Origin: JAUIIK01 sp041390865
Lineage (GTDB): Bacteria > Chloroflexota > Chloroflexia > Thermomicrobiales > CFX8
Assembly: GCA_041390865.1 (NCBI GenBank)
Contig: JAWKPC010000005.1
Coordinates: 124,001-188,000, forward strand
Direction of reading: 5' to 3'
Length of the DNA: 64,000 nt
This document shows positions 8,398-18,059 of the stretch, in pieces (position 1 is the stretch's first letter; each line of letters begins with the position of its first letter). The position numbers and the translations under genes were made by a program. The notes beneath the pieces were generated by a model. It was not told the origin of the DNA. It worked only from the letters and a program-made list of their open reading frames with translations, and searched no databases.

Positions 8398-10403
8398 TCA
8401 GCCGTAGCTATCTCCCGTCAGCATCGAAGCCCTGGTCATCGTCAGCAGGAACGGCGTCCGGCACCGGGCGTCCCGAGGATCTCCGTGATCTGATCCTGGT
8501 CGAGTGTTTCGTCGAGCATCAGCCGTTCGGCGAGAGTCCAGCTCCTCGCGGTGTTCGAGGAGAATCCGGTTCGCCTCATGCTGCGCCGCAAGCACCAGAT
8601 CCTTTACGGCATCCGCCTGGTCCTGGGTGCGCTCGCCGACCTGATCGTGCCGGGCGATCTCGCGGCCGAGGAAGACATGCTCCTCGCCACTGCCGAGGTA
8701 GACCGGCCCGATCTCCTCTCGTCATACCCCAGAGACCGACCATCCGGCGTGCCAAGGTGGTTGCTTCCTTGATGTCGTTCTGCGCACCTGTCGTCATCTC
8801 GTCGAAGATCAACTCCTCTGCGGCACGGCCACCCATCGCCGTCGCCATCCGCGACAGCAGATAGGTGCGGGAGTAGTTGTAGCGGTCCTCGTCCGGCGTC
8901 TGGATAACGACTCCGAGCGCCCGGCCACGCGGGACGATCGAGATCTTCCGAAGCGGGTCGGAACCCTCCGAGTAGTGTCCGACGATAGCGTGACCCGCCT
9001 CGTGATAGGCGACGACCAACCGCTCTTTCTCATTCACGAGCGGCGAGCGCGCCGTGCCCAGAATGATCTTGTCGAGCGCTTCTTGCTGGAAGCTCATGGT
9101 GGTAACAACCTGTATCGTGCCCCTCGCCGCGGTCAACGCAGCTTCATTCACGAGGTTGGCCACGTCGGCGCCTGAGAACCGGGGTCCCCGCCGCCAGCCG
9201 TTCGAGATTCACGTCGTCCGAGACGGGAATTCCGCGAGTGTGGATCTTGAAGATCTCCTCACGCCCTTCGGTCAGGCAATCCGATCGTGACCTGCCGAGT
9301 CGAAGTGTCCCGGGACAGCAGCGCCGGGTCGAGAACGCTCAGGACGGCCCGGTCGCGGCCAGGACGATGACTTCCTGACGATCATCGAAACCGTCCATCT
9401 CGACGAGCAGCTGGTTCAGGTCTGCTCCCGCTCGTCGTTCGATCCGCCAAGGCCAGCGAAACGCTGCCGGCCAACGGCGTCGAGCTCGCCGACGAACACG
9501 ATCGCCAGCGACGTCGCCTCTGCCTTGTTGAACAGGTCGCGAACGTGAGACGCGCCGACGCCGACGAACATCTCGACGAATTCCGACGCGCTGACGCTGA
9601 AGAACGGCACGCCAGCCTCGCCACCACGGCGCGCCCCAGGAGCGTCTTACCGGTTCCGGGAGGCCCGACCCGTGAAGGACGCCGCGAGGGAGTTTCGCAC
9701 CAAGCTGGTGATACTTCATCGGGTGCTTCAGGTCAACGCTCGGACAGTTCCTGCTTGCTTCTTCCTCTCCGGCCATGTCACTGAAGGTGACCTGGGTTGC
9801 CCGCGTCGTACACCTTCGCCTTCGAGCTGCCGAACTGGAATACGTTCTGCTGGCCCCGCATCATGCCGCCAGGCCGATAAAAATGACCGCGATGAAGAGG
9901 ACAAGCGGCAAGAAGCTGATCAGAGCTGGGGAAGGATCGAACCGCCGTCGGCGTCCGCCGATACCTCGACCTCCAGCAGCGAGCAGCGTCTGGGTGAACT
10001 TAGTCATCGGATCTGAACGGCAGAGTGGAGCTGAACCTGTCCGAGGACTCCACCTCATTGGGATCGACGCCCTCGGGAAGAGGCTCGCCTTCGGCGAGGA
10101 GTTCCTCACCGGTCCAGCGGAACTCGCCGGTCAGCTGCCCGTTGACGTCCTGTCCGCTGATCTCGACCGAGACGCACCTCGCCGCTTTCGGGACGGCGTT
10201 GATCATCGCGGAGGCGGGATCTCGATCCGGTTGGCCTCGCTCGGCCAGAACTGCGCGTAGGCGTACCAGAGGCCGATCGCCATCGTGGGATCGCGATAAT
10301 CGCCCAAATCTGGATCCTGGATCGGGCCAGGGCGTTTCGCCGCCGGACCCTCCCGCCGGTCTGCGGCGTGGATCCTGATTGTCTTACTTGGTCCATCGTT
10401 CAT
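8398..10403 (-). pseudogene. ftsH: FtsH AAA+ zinc metalloprotease, multiply frameshifted
   Basis: Joined across at least seven frame changes this reads as a full FtsH. There is an N-terminal region with a single clear helix ('LISFLPLVLFIAVIFIGLAA'), the Walker A context 'GPPGTG-KTLLGRAVVARL', 'FSVSASEFVEMFVGVGASHV', a Walker B that reads 'IVFVGELDAVGRQRF', and 'ADVANLVNEAALTAAR'. The protease motif 'AYHEAGHAIVGHYSEGSDPL' (HEXXH) and 'MGGRAAEELIFDEMTTGAQN' follow. FtsH degrades membrane and regulatory proteins and is usually important for growth. Walker B should be hhhhDE, so the Asp-to-Gly change is a substitution in addition to the indels. Several Chloroflexota carry more than one ftsH, so loss of one copy is possible. 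Sequencing error is the alternative. Confidence 0.8.
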
Positions 10404-10421
10404 TTAGAGACTTCACATTCA

Positions 10422-10445
10422 GGCGTGCCAGATCGCTGGCACGCC
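10422..10445. repeat. Perfect 10-bp inverted repeat upstream of ftsH
   Basis: GGCGTGCCAG and CTGGCACGCC are separated by ATCG. The hairpin lies about 20 bases before the likely ftsH start (read on the minus strand). A similar GGCGTG/CACGCC stem occurs in the rpmG leader at 31021-31040. The rest of the gap up to about 10630 shows nothing I can name. Confidence 0.5.
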
Positions 10446-10629
10446 AGATCGGATGGTTGTATACGTTGTCGGTCGGGGAACACGTGAATCTCACTCTCTA
10501 TAAGGATAAACCAGGACGATAGCTATGTACTTCCCCGTTGGACATATCAGGGGCCTGGTCGCGTCCGCCAGTACGGCATCTGGCTCCGGTGCCGGCTCCG
10601 GGGCGGGAAATCAACCCGCAGAATCCGGT

Positions 10630-11925
10630 TCGAGATGATGGAGGCGCCCCTTCGTAACCCGAACTGGGCTTTCGCCCGTTCTGGTATTCGGCGGCTTCGG
10701 GCCAGACGGCTCAGGCCGCGCCTTTACGGGCTTCCTCGTTTATCTCGTTGCGGAGACGGATTCCGGCGTCTGGCCGGCCCTGTATGTCATTATGTCTATT
10801 ATACCGGCCCTACTCTTCGGTCTCATCGGCGGAGTCGTCGCTGACTGGCTGCCCTAACGCCTGCTGATGTTCTTCCTCAATTTTTGATTCGCGGTCTGGA
10901 AGGATTAATGTCCTGATCCTCCAGTGCATCTCAGTGTGACCGAGGTGATCACGCTTACCGCCGTCATCTGGACCGTTCACCAATTTTACGCGCCGGGCAG
11001 AGTCGGCGTTACTTCCGAAGCTCACGACGAGAGGGCCTTTCGCGGATGACTCCCCGCTATAACCTCGTCATTCCGCTCGCTCAGTCAGGGGATGGTTATC
11101 CGCGCCCCTGACCTTGAAACTCGGGAACATCGACATATTGCCGGCTGCTGTGCGCCCTCTATCTCGCCGCAAACGTCGCCCTGGTGGCTATCCGGGTACA
11201 GCGGCCGGTCACAGTGCCCCACGCCGATGTGGTCGTCAGCGAAGCCGCCGGTTTCCTCCGCGCCGGTTGGCGGCAGATCTCCCAGGACGCACGCGCATTC
11301 TCGGCGCTGGTCGATTCGGTCGTCCTCGGCATTGGGCTGAGCGCCCTCGTCGTCATCGTGCCCCAATTCCTCGAAGACGTCCTGCACACCGGAGCGGACA
11401 ACACCGTGTTCGTCTTTGCGCCTGCGGCGGCCGGTCTCGTGGCCGGCCTCCAGGTCGCGCCGCTCGCCGGGAGGCTGATCGGTCACGGCCGGCTGGCGAC
11501 GCTCGGGATCGGACTGTTCTGCTGCGCGCTGATCGCCATCGGCTCGATCTCGGTGATCTCCGGATGGCTGGACGATCGCCCGGGACTCATCTCCTGGCTC
11601 GACGGAAGCCTCGGGCTTAGTCCGGAAATCTCGACGACGATGCTTCTTTCGATCCCGGCCGGCTTCGCCGTCGGCATCGTCAACGTCGCGGTCCGGACAG
11701 AGCTCATCGTCCGTACGCCCGCCCCATCTCACGCCAGGGTATTCTCGACCCAGATGACGATCGCGAACCTCGGCGCGCTGATACCAACGATCGCGATCGG
11801 CTTCCTGGTCGACATCGTCCCCGTCCAGCTTGTGGCACTTGCGATTGCGATCATGCTCGCGTCCGGCGCGATACTTGGACGAAGCCTCGCGCCATTCCGA
11901 ATTGGCAATCGAGAGGGGAGTAGCG
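10630..11925 (+). pseudogene. MFS transporter (MFS_3-like), frameshifted N-terminal half
   Basis: The C-terminal half is clean: 'DARAFSALVDSVVLGIGLSA', 'VFVFAPAAAGLVAGLQVAPL', 'ILLSIPAGFAVGIVNVAVRT'-like helices and 'ARVFSTQMTIANLGALIPTI' make five to six transmembrane segments. The N-terminal half is split over three frames, for example 'FWYSAASGQTAQAA' in one and 'FTGFLVYLVAETDSGVWPAL' plus 'LLFGLIGGVVADWLP' in another, then 'VTEVITLTAVIWTVHQFYAP'. This is a twelve-helix major-facilitator permease of unknown substrate. The motif A-like 'GGVVADW' is visible. It runs directly into the next gene without an intact stop, because the frame is fused there. Confidence 0.65.
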
Positions 11926-11931
11926 TCAAAC

Positions 11932-12545
11932 TGACTGCAGCAGAGATCAAAGCAATCGTCGCATTCATGCGGGATGCATCGAAACCGGAAGAAGGTCAAG
12001 CGCCAGGGCTGGGTCGGATTGCGGTGGACGACCCGGAATCGTCGGCAGACCATTCCTGGGCCGTAGCGATCTTCGCCTGGTTGTTTCGCCTCGAGGCTGA
12101 GGATCTGGATAGCGAACGCGTGCTGTTGCCAGCACTGGTCCACGATCTCCCGGAAGCGCTGGCCGGCGACGCTACGCCATTCGATGTTCACCGGGATGAC
12201 GAGGGCGACATCGTGCCGGAGCATTTTCAGACCGCTCCGATATACGACGAGCCGAGTCAAAGAGAAAGATCACCGTCGAGAACGCGTGATGGTGCTGACG
12301 AGATGACGGCGGACCGTCATCTGATCTGGCACGCCGGCTCTCTAGCGCCTGGGAGGAATACAAACGGTGTAGGAGAGAACCGCCGAGGCACGCTTCGTGC
12401 GTCAGGTCGACAAGCCTGGAAACGCCGCTGCAGGCCGAACTCTATCGAGTCAGAGCCGGAACTCATCATCAATTCCTTCCGCGCCGGGTCCGACAGAGAT
12501 GTCATCACCGATGATCAGCTGAGATCCTCAACCGCATCCTTGGCA
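11932..12545 (+). pseudogene. HDDC2/YfbR-like HD-domain nucleotidase, frameshifted
   Basis: The open frame that starts in the MFS gene continues into a separate protein. It reads 'LTAAEIKAIVAFMRDASK', a short shifted piece 'KKVKRQGW', then 'DDPESSADHSWAVAIFAWLF' and 'LLPALVHDLPEALAGDATPF'. The pattern H...HD...E...GD.TP.D is that of the HD-domain family of 5'-deoxynucleotidases (HDDC2/YfbR). The remainder, with 'WEEYKR', 'PPRHASCVRQVDKLETPLQA' and 'YRVRAG', lies in another frame. The residues for metal binding are intact. At least three frame changes are needed, so as written the product would be a nonsense fusion with the transporter. Confidence 0.6.
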
Positions 12546-12900
12546 GCTGAGCAAACCGGAATCCACCAGAACAGGAAACCGATCGCGATGGCGAGCGGTC
12601 GGGGGCAGAGCCCAGAGCCAACGACCCTGGACGCTGACGGCCGAACGTTGCTCAGACCATCCCGAGTTACCTGCCGGGCCATCGACTCATTGAGAGACCG
12701 CGTCCGCGAAGCCGGGTATATGGGAGAACTCCGGTTGACCATCGGTAACGCAAAGATCAGGAGCCGCGAACAGTCCGCCGACGGCTACGCCATTCGCAGG
12801 CAAACCATCCCGACAGCGCCGCGATAGCGATGGACGAGACGATAGCGACGAGGGAAAAAGAGACGACGCCGAGCAGCAGAGCCCACCCGCGGGTAGGTTG
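12515..12900 (-). other. Stretch with possible membrane-protein remnant, unidentified
   Basis: On the minus strand a hydrophobic piece 'WALLLGVVSFSLVAIVSSIA' is followed in other frames by a second one, 'PLAIAIGFLFWWIPVC'. They may belong to a broken two-helix membrane protein. No start, stop or family can be fixed. It could equally be noise in the damaged region. Confidence 0.2.
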
Positions 12901-12981
12901 ATCCACTTCCAGACCGATCAGAATGGTACGGAGGTCAATCTTATCATCAACATGGATTGCCCGCCGATCGGGAGTGGCCGA

Positions 12982-14240
12982 TCAGCCCGTCCGCCGACAC
13001 TCAACCAACCTCGGGGCTGTTCCTGTCTGAATCGGAGAACTGTGGCGAAAGTATCGAGGGATGAGCCGGGAAATCCCCAGCGCGACGATGATGCAGCCGA
13101 TCCCGCTGATCACTGGCGTGGCCCGGATTCCGATCAGGCTGGCCATGATTCCCGTCTGAAACTCGCCCAGGCGCGACCTCCTGGAGGAAAAACGTCGAGT
13201 GCGAGTCGCCGCCACCCGGCCGCAGGTGATCGGGTGTGGCGAGGTTCCGATCGTGTGGCGCATCGTCATGCTCACGGCTGTCTGACGTCTCGTAGCCGGC
13301 GAGACAGAGCATTATGAGCCAGATGCCGGTGATACCAAAGGAGGGTAAGAAAGACGCCATACGAGGGTGATCGCCAGGAGGATCAGCCGCCTGCCGCTTC
13401 TGGAGGGAGCGACAACGCTCATCACCGCTGCCCCTGCGACCGCCCCATCGCCAGAGCCAATTGAGCAGTCCCAATCCCTGCGGTCCGGCGTCAAAGACAC
13501 GTCCGCGAAAACTGGAGTCAGGGCGACCGTCGCCCCGAGAATTGTCACAGGAAGTCGAGGATCATGATGCCGTAGATGACCGGCGTCTGCTTGACGAACT
13601 TCAACCCTCGACCACCATCGGTGATACCGCCGGCGAGATCTTAACCTGCCGGAGTCGCGCTGCTCCATAAGCAGGAGGTGCATGACGCGCGGAAGCTGAC
13701 CGCATCGATAGCGTACGTCCTGGAGATGCCGATCAAGGCGATCGCGAACTGCCGATGGCCGGTCCCACCATCGGCCACGTTGCCGGTCAGGATGTTCAGG
13801 ACACGGTGTCGGGTATCCGCCGCGTGGAACGAGCGTCGGGATCAATGCCTGCCGGGCCGGGCTGTCGAACGACGAAACCGCAGAAACGAGCGCCGCGACG
13901 ATGAAGAGAAGGGCGAATGGCTGATCAGATCGGCCCGGGTCGCGAAGGCAAGCCCGCCGCTCAGAAGCAGCAGCACCCCAGGTTCGTCACGACCAGCAAC
14001 TGCCGCCGGTTCACCGAGTCGGCGACTGCACCGCCGGGCGAGGGAGACGGTCATCAACGAGATCGCTCCGCATCGAGACCGAGGACCCCGAGCAAAGCGA
14101 CGCTGATTGCGATCTTTGAAGATTCTGCCAGACAACGCGATCGCGTAACTGGCAAGCCGTGACAGATGGCCTCCCCGCTCCAGAGATAAGCCGGTAAACC
14201 CGATGCCGGAGAACCGTTACCGGTAATTCGCGCCGCTCGA
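12982..14240 (-). pseudogene. MFS transporter of the EntS/MFS_3 group, frameshifted
   Basis: Pieces in all three minus frames line up with an MFS_3 permease. From the N-terminus: 'AISLMTVSLA', 'VTNLGVLLLLSGGLAFATRADL'-type helix, 'PARQALIPTLVPR' (diagnostic of this group), 'YAIDAVSF', 'VIYGIMILDFL', 'VTILGATVALTPVFADVSL', 'GPQGLGLLNWLW', 'AAVMSVVAPSRSGRRLILLA' and finally 'MASLIGIRATPVISGIGCII' with 'VALGISRLIPRYF'. These proteins export siderophores or other small molecules. At least six indels are required. It faces the first MFS gene, so two related permeases flank the HD protein. The coordinates of the start are approximate. Confidence 0.6.
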
Positions 14241-14571
14241 CGGTCTGTCCGAATCTGACAAACTTCCGTGGAGCCCGGTCTATCCGAAGGCGAAGGATGC
14301 GGCGACGCAGATTGCGACGAGACGAAGCAACAGGGCAATCAGGCCAACCACGACGCCGAGTACGGCAGCGGAGCGCTGCGTGTCGATCAGGGGCCGGTGG
14401 CCGCTCTTCGTCGGCTGTGGATCGGCTCGGAAACGGGTTCCAAGTGCGGACGCGAGGGCGTCAGTCCCGGCGTCATTCAGGTTATCTGTCGGTCTCGGCC
14501 GTCAGCGCCTCTTCGAAAGCCAATGCGGCTCAGGCCACTATACTGGATGACTGACCGAGCGAACTGGATGC
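14241..14571. other. Gap without a recognisable gene
   Basis: This 330-base stretch lies between the broken MFS transporter and the MBL-fold gene. A hydrophobic minus-strand peptide 'LLLRLVAICVAASFAFG' is visible near 14300, perhaps the displaced N-terminus of the transporter. I see no RNA gene, repeat or confident promoter. Confidence 0.4.
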
Positions 14572-15368
14572 ATGAACATGGTGTCGGTACGCTCGATGAC
14601 GATTCTGAATTTTGGCAAGGCCGATATCGATCTTGGCTTCGTCATGGCTCCCGGGGATATGGATGGCCGCTGGGCCGTCTGTCCGTTCCCTGGATACCTG
14701 TTCGAACTGTCCGATGGTTCGCATATTCTCGTTGACAACGGCCCCAACCGGCGGAATATCGACGAGCCGATGTATGAATACGGCGACAGCGAGTTCGCCC
14801 AGCATCTCAAGCCGCTCCTCACCCACGAGGATGATCCGAAGAATCGCCTGGCCGAGCTAAACCTGACCGTCGACGACATCGACACGCTGGTACTCACCCA
14901 TACCCACTTCGACCACGCCGGCAATACCGCCGACTTCGCCGGCACCCGCATCCTCATTCACCGCGACGCGCACGCGTTTGGCCGGGAGCGCTGGGATCAG
15001 GGCATCCCCGGCGGAATCCCCGAGAATGCGCATGACGGCACGCCGCTCCAGTACGAGCTGTTCGACGGCGACCTCGAACTAGCCGAAGGGCTGACCCTTC
15101 TCGAAACGCCGGGACATGCCCCTGGACACATGTCGATCCTGGTCGAGTTGCCGGAGTCCGGGAACTTCCTGCTGGCGATTGACGCGATTTATGCGCGGAT
15201 CAACCAGATTCGCGACAACTACCAGGTCGCGTTCGATTCCGAGCAAGCCCGGGCGTCCGGTCGGCGTTGCGTCGAGATCGCGGAGGAAAAGAACGCCCAG
15301 CTCCAATGGCCAGGCACGATCCCGTTCAATGGACGGAGCCTCCGGAAGCCCCCGCCGCCTACAGGTAG
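14572..15368 (+). CDS. MBL-fold hydrolase, N-acyl-homoserine-lactonase-like, one frameshift near the 3' end
   Basis: The protein has the zinc-binding 'HTHFDHAG' motif (HxHxDH), then 'LETPGHAPGHMSILVELP' (third His) and 'FLLAIDAIYA' (bridging Asp), in the arrangement of the AttM/AiiA lactonase group. The normal length is about 260 residues. As written, the frame runs on for another 130 residues antisense to the malic-enzyme gene. One base appears lost near 15310. In the shifted frame the sequence continues 'HDPVQWTEPPEAPAAYR' and stops at TAG 15366-15368, which matches the usual 'GHDPxQW' ending. The total of 797 nt is one short of a multiple of three. The start may be 14572, 14578 or 14596. 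The lactone or ester substrate is unknown. Confidence 0.8.
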
Positions 15369-15432
15369 CCAGACTTTCCAGGTCAGTCAGGAAGTCGGTT
15401 CGCCCCCGCACGGCCGTTGGTCCCGCAATCTC

Positions 15433-17952
15433 CTAGCTGAGGCCGTAGATCATCTCGCGAGTTCGAGCGGCGATAGCGTCCGGATCGACCGGCACCCGGG
15501 CGACGCCGGTTTCGAGCGCCGCGCCCGCGACCGCTGCGGCAACGGCCGGAGCAACGCGCAAATCAAGCGCTTCGGGGATGATGTAGCGCGGAGCCAGTTC
15601 GCTGGCGCTCACCAGCCCGGCAATCGCCGATGCGGCGGCTATCTTCATCTCCTCGTTGATCGTCGAGGCGCGAGCGTCGAGCGCACCGCGAAACACGCCG
15701 GGAAACGCGAGAGAATTGTTGACCTGATTGGGATAGTCCGACCGTCCGGTGGCGATGACCATTGCGCCGGCTGAGGTCGCAACGTCCGGCGCAATCTCCG
15801 GCACCGGGTTCGCCAGCGCAAACACAATCGGGCTCGGATTCATCGATTCGATATGGTCGGCGGTCAGCACCCCCGGAGCCGACAGGCCAATGAACGCGTC
15901 GGCGCCCTGGAGCGCCGTCGCGAGGTCGCCCCGCAACCCTTCTTTGTTGCATTCCCTGGCGATCTGGTCCTTGATCTCGTTCATGCCTTCCCGGCGATCC
16001 TTGTGGATGATGCCGTGGCGATCGCAGAGGATCAGGTCGCCGATACCGCAGGCAAGCAGTAGCCGGCCGACCGAGATCCCGGCCGCGCCAGCGCCGTTGA
16101 TTACGACCTGGGCGTTCTCGAATTCGGTGCCTCGTACTTTCAGCGCGTTCATCAGCGCCGCCAGTACGACGACCGCCGTCCCATGCTGATCGTCGTGGAA
16201 TACCGGCAGGTCGAGATACTCGCTCAGCAGGCGCTCGACCTCGAAGCAGCGAGGCGCGGATATGTCTTCGAGATTGATCGCTCCAAACGACGGCGCGATA
16301 TGCGCCACGATGTCGGCAATCTTGCGCGGATCGCGTTCGTTGATGCAGATCGGGAACGCCTCGACGCCGGCAAGCGCCTGGAACAGGACCGCTTTGCCTT
16401 CCATGACCGGCAGAGCAGCCCGGGCGCCGATATCTCCCAATCCGAGGACGGCAGAGCCATCGGTAACGATCGCTACCAGGTTGCCCTTGACTGTGAGCTC
16501 GTAGACGCTCATCGGATCTTCGCGAATCTCGACGGCCGGGGCGAGCGCAGCGGGCGGAACATAGAGCACGTTCAGAATGTGATGATCCTTGATCGGGATC
16601 TTTGAACGAACTTCGAGGACGCCGCCATGCCTTCGACGCAACTCGAGCGATTCCACTTCGAACCCATTCGTGCTCGTCCCGTCAACGTCGCTTTCCGGCG
16701 GCATCAGTGGCGGCAATACGCCCTCATACACGTACTGATGGGTGCGTTTGGCGACAGCTTCTGCACTCACCTTGCGGCGGGCTTCTCCGGCGGCATTGGC
16801 AGCCTCGACGACGACTCCTGCTATCGTCGACGCCACCCGGAAATCGAAAATGCGCGGCACGATATTCAGCGGGTGAAGATCCTCTTCCGGCACGAGCCGG
16901 GCAAGCGCCTGGGCCGCGCCGATCAGCATCCTCAGCCGGATGTTGCGCGCTCCACTGTCGAGCAGGCCGCGAAAGACGCCCGGGAAGACGAGCGAGATGT
17001 CCATCTGATTCGGATAGTCGGACCGCCCGGTGGCAACCACAGCCGCACCGGCGTCGACCGCTGCCAGCGGATCGATCTCCGGATGGGGGATCGACAGAGC
17101 CATGACGATAGGATCCTGCGCCATCGACCGGATCATGTCCTGCGTCACGACGCCGCCTGTGCTCAGCCCGACGAATGCGTCGGCGCCGACCAGCATGTCG
17201 GCAAGACTACCCTGCCGCTGGGTCTGGTTGGTTTCCTTCGCCAGATAGGCCTTGGCCCAGTTCATGCCGTAGGGACGCCCGGAGTAAATCGCTCCGGAGC
17301 TGTCGCAGACGACGATCGAGGACACACCGGCTCTCCGGAGCAACCGGGCAACACCGATCCCCGCCACGCCGCCGGCGACGACGACGTTCAGATCTTCGAG
17401 TTTCCTGCCGGTGACCCTGGCGGCGTTGATCAACGCGCCGAGCACGAGAATCGCCGTGCCGTGGTGCTGGTTTGAAAACACCGGGAGGGTCGAAGCCTTC
17501 TCAAGGTGATCGGCGATCGTAAAGGCTCGCGGGGTGCTGATGTCGTCGATACAGAACGCGCCGAACGTTGGCGAGAGTGCGGTAACCGTATTGACGATCT
17601 CGAACGGATCGAGCTGATCGAGGCAGATTGGAAATCCATCGATCCCGGCGAACGTCTTGAGAAGTACGCTCTTGCTTTCGAGAATCGGCAAGGCTGCTTC
17701 CGGCGGCCCGCCGGCCCGGCCGAAGAGATCCGAACCGTCGGTCACCATCGCAACCGTGTTGCCCCGGGACGTAATGTCGAAGGCAGCTTCCGGATTCCGC
17801 ACGATTTCGAGGCAGGCTTCGGCCACCCCCGGAGTGTAGACCTGACTGAGGATCGAGCGATCTCGAATCGGAACCTTGCTCGAGACACCGATCAAGCCAC
17901 GGTAGCGGGTCCGGTAGTCCAGCCCCTCCTCACGATCTTCGATAACGTACAC
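15433..17952 (-). CDS. Double-length (tandem two-domain) malic enzyme
   Basis: The 839-residue product consists of two consecutive malic-enzyme units (about 1-430 and 431-839), each with the N-terminal catalytic and C-terminal NAD-binding part. It starts at GTG 17952 with AGGA seven bases upstream. Unit 1 keeps 'YTPGVAEACLEI' but has 'CIDDISTPRAF' and 'FSNQHHGTA' where the metal ligands 'NLEDI' and 'FHDDQHGT' should be, and its nucleotide loop reads 'GGVAGIG'. Unit 2 keeps 'NLEDISAPRCF', 'FHDDQHGTA' and 'NGAGAAGISVG', but the first loop is 'YVPPAALAPAVEI'. Unit 2 is thus the likely catalyst (malate to pyruvate and CO2 with NAD(P)), and unit 1 probably structural or regulatory. It differs from the MaeB malic enzyme-phosphotransacetylase fusion, since no PTA domain is present. 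Confidence 0.9.
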   Translation of the reverse strand: MYVIEDREEGLDYRTRYRGLIGVSSKVPIRDRSILSQVYTPGVAEACLEIVRNPEAAFDITSRGNTVAMVTDGSDLFGRAGGPPEAALPILESKSVLLKTFAGIDGFPICLDQLDPFEIVNTVTALSPTFGAFCIDDISTPRAFTIADHLEKASTLPVFSNQHHGTAILVLGALINAARVTGRKLEDLNVVVAGGVAGIGVARLLRRAGVSSIVVCDSSGAIYSGRPYGMNWAKAYLAKETNQTQRQGSLADMLVGADAFVGLSTGGVVTQDMIRSMAQDPIVMALSIPHPEIDPLAAVDAGAAVVATGRSDYPNQMDISLVFPGVFRGLLDSGARNIRLRMLIGAAQALARLVPEEDLHPLNIVPRIFDFRVASTIAGVVVEAANAAGEARRKVSAEAVAKRTHQYVYEGVLPPLMPPESDVDGTSTNGFEVESLELRRRHGGVLEVRSKIPIKDHHILNVLYVPPAALAPAVEIREDPMSVYELTVKGNLVAIVTDGSAVLGLGDIGARAALPVMEGKAVLFQALAGVEAFPICINERDPRKIADIVAHIAPSFGAINLEDISAPRCFEVERLLSEYLDLPVFHDDQHGTAVVVLAALMNALKVRGTEFENAQVVINGAGAAGISVGRLLLACGIGDLILCDRHGIIHKDRREGMNEIKDQIARECNKEGLRGDLATALQGADAFIGLSAPGVLTADHIESMNPSPIVFALANPVPEIAPDVATSAGAMVIATGRSDYPNQVNNSLAFPGVFRGALDARASTINEEMKIAAASAIAGLVSASELAPRYIIPEALDLRVAPAVAAAVAGAALETGVARVPVDPDAIAARTREMIYGLS

Positions 17953-18059
17953 GCTGGTTCCTGACCCTCATATCCAATGATCCGACAGATTCCCGTACCG
18001 GTTTCGGCAGTTGCATACTCTACCAGCCAGATTCGCGAAACGCGCATTCGGGACAGAGG

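Noticed and set aside
11085..12260. 391-codon minus-strand open frame
   Set aside because: Highly charged, low-complexity translation with no family signal, opposite recognisable MFS and HD pieces.
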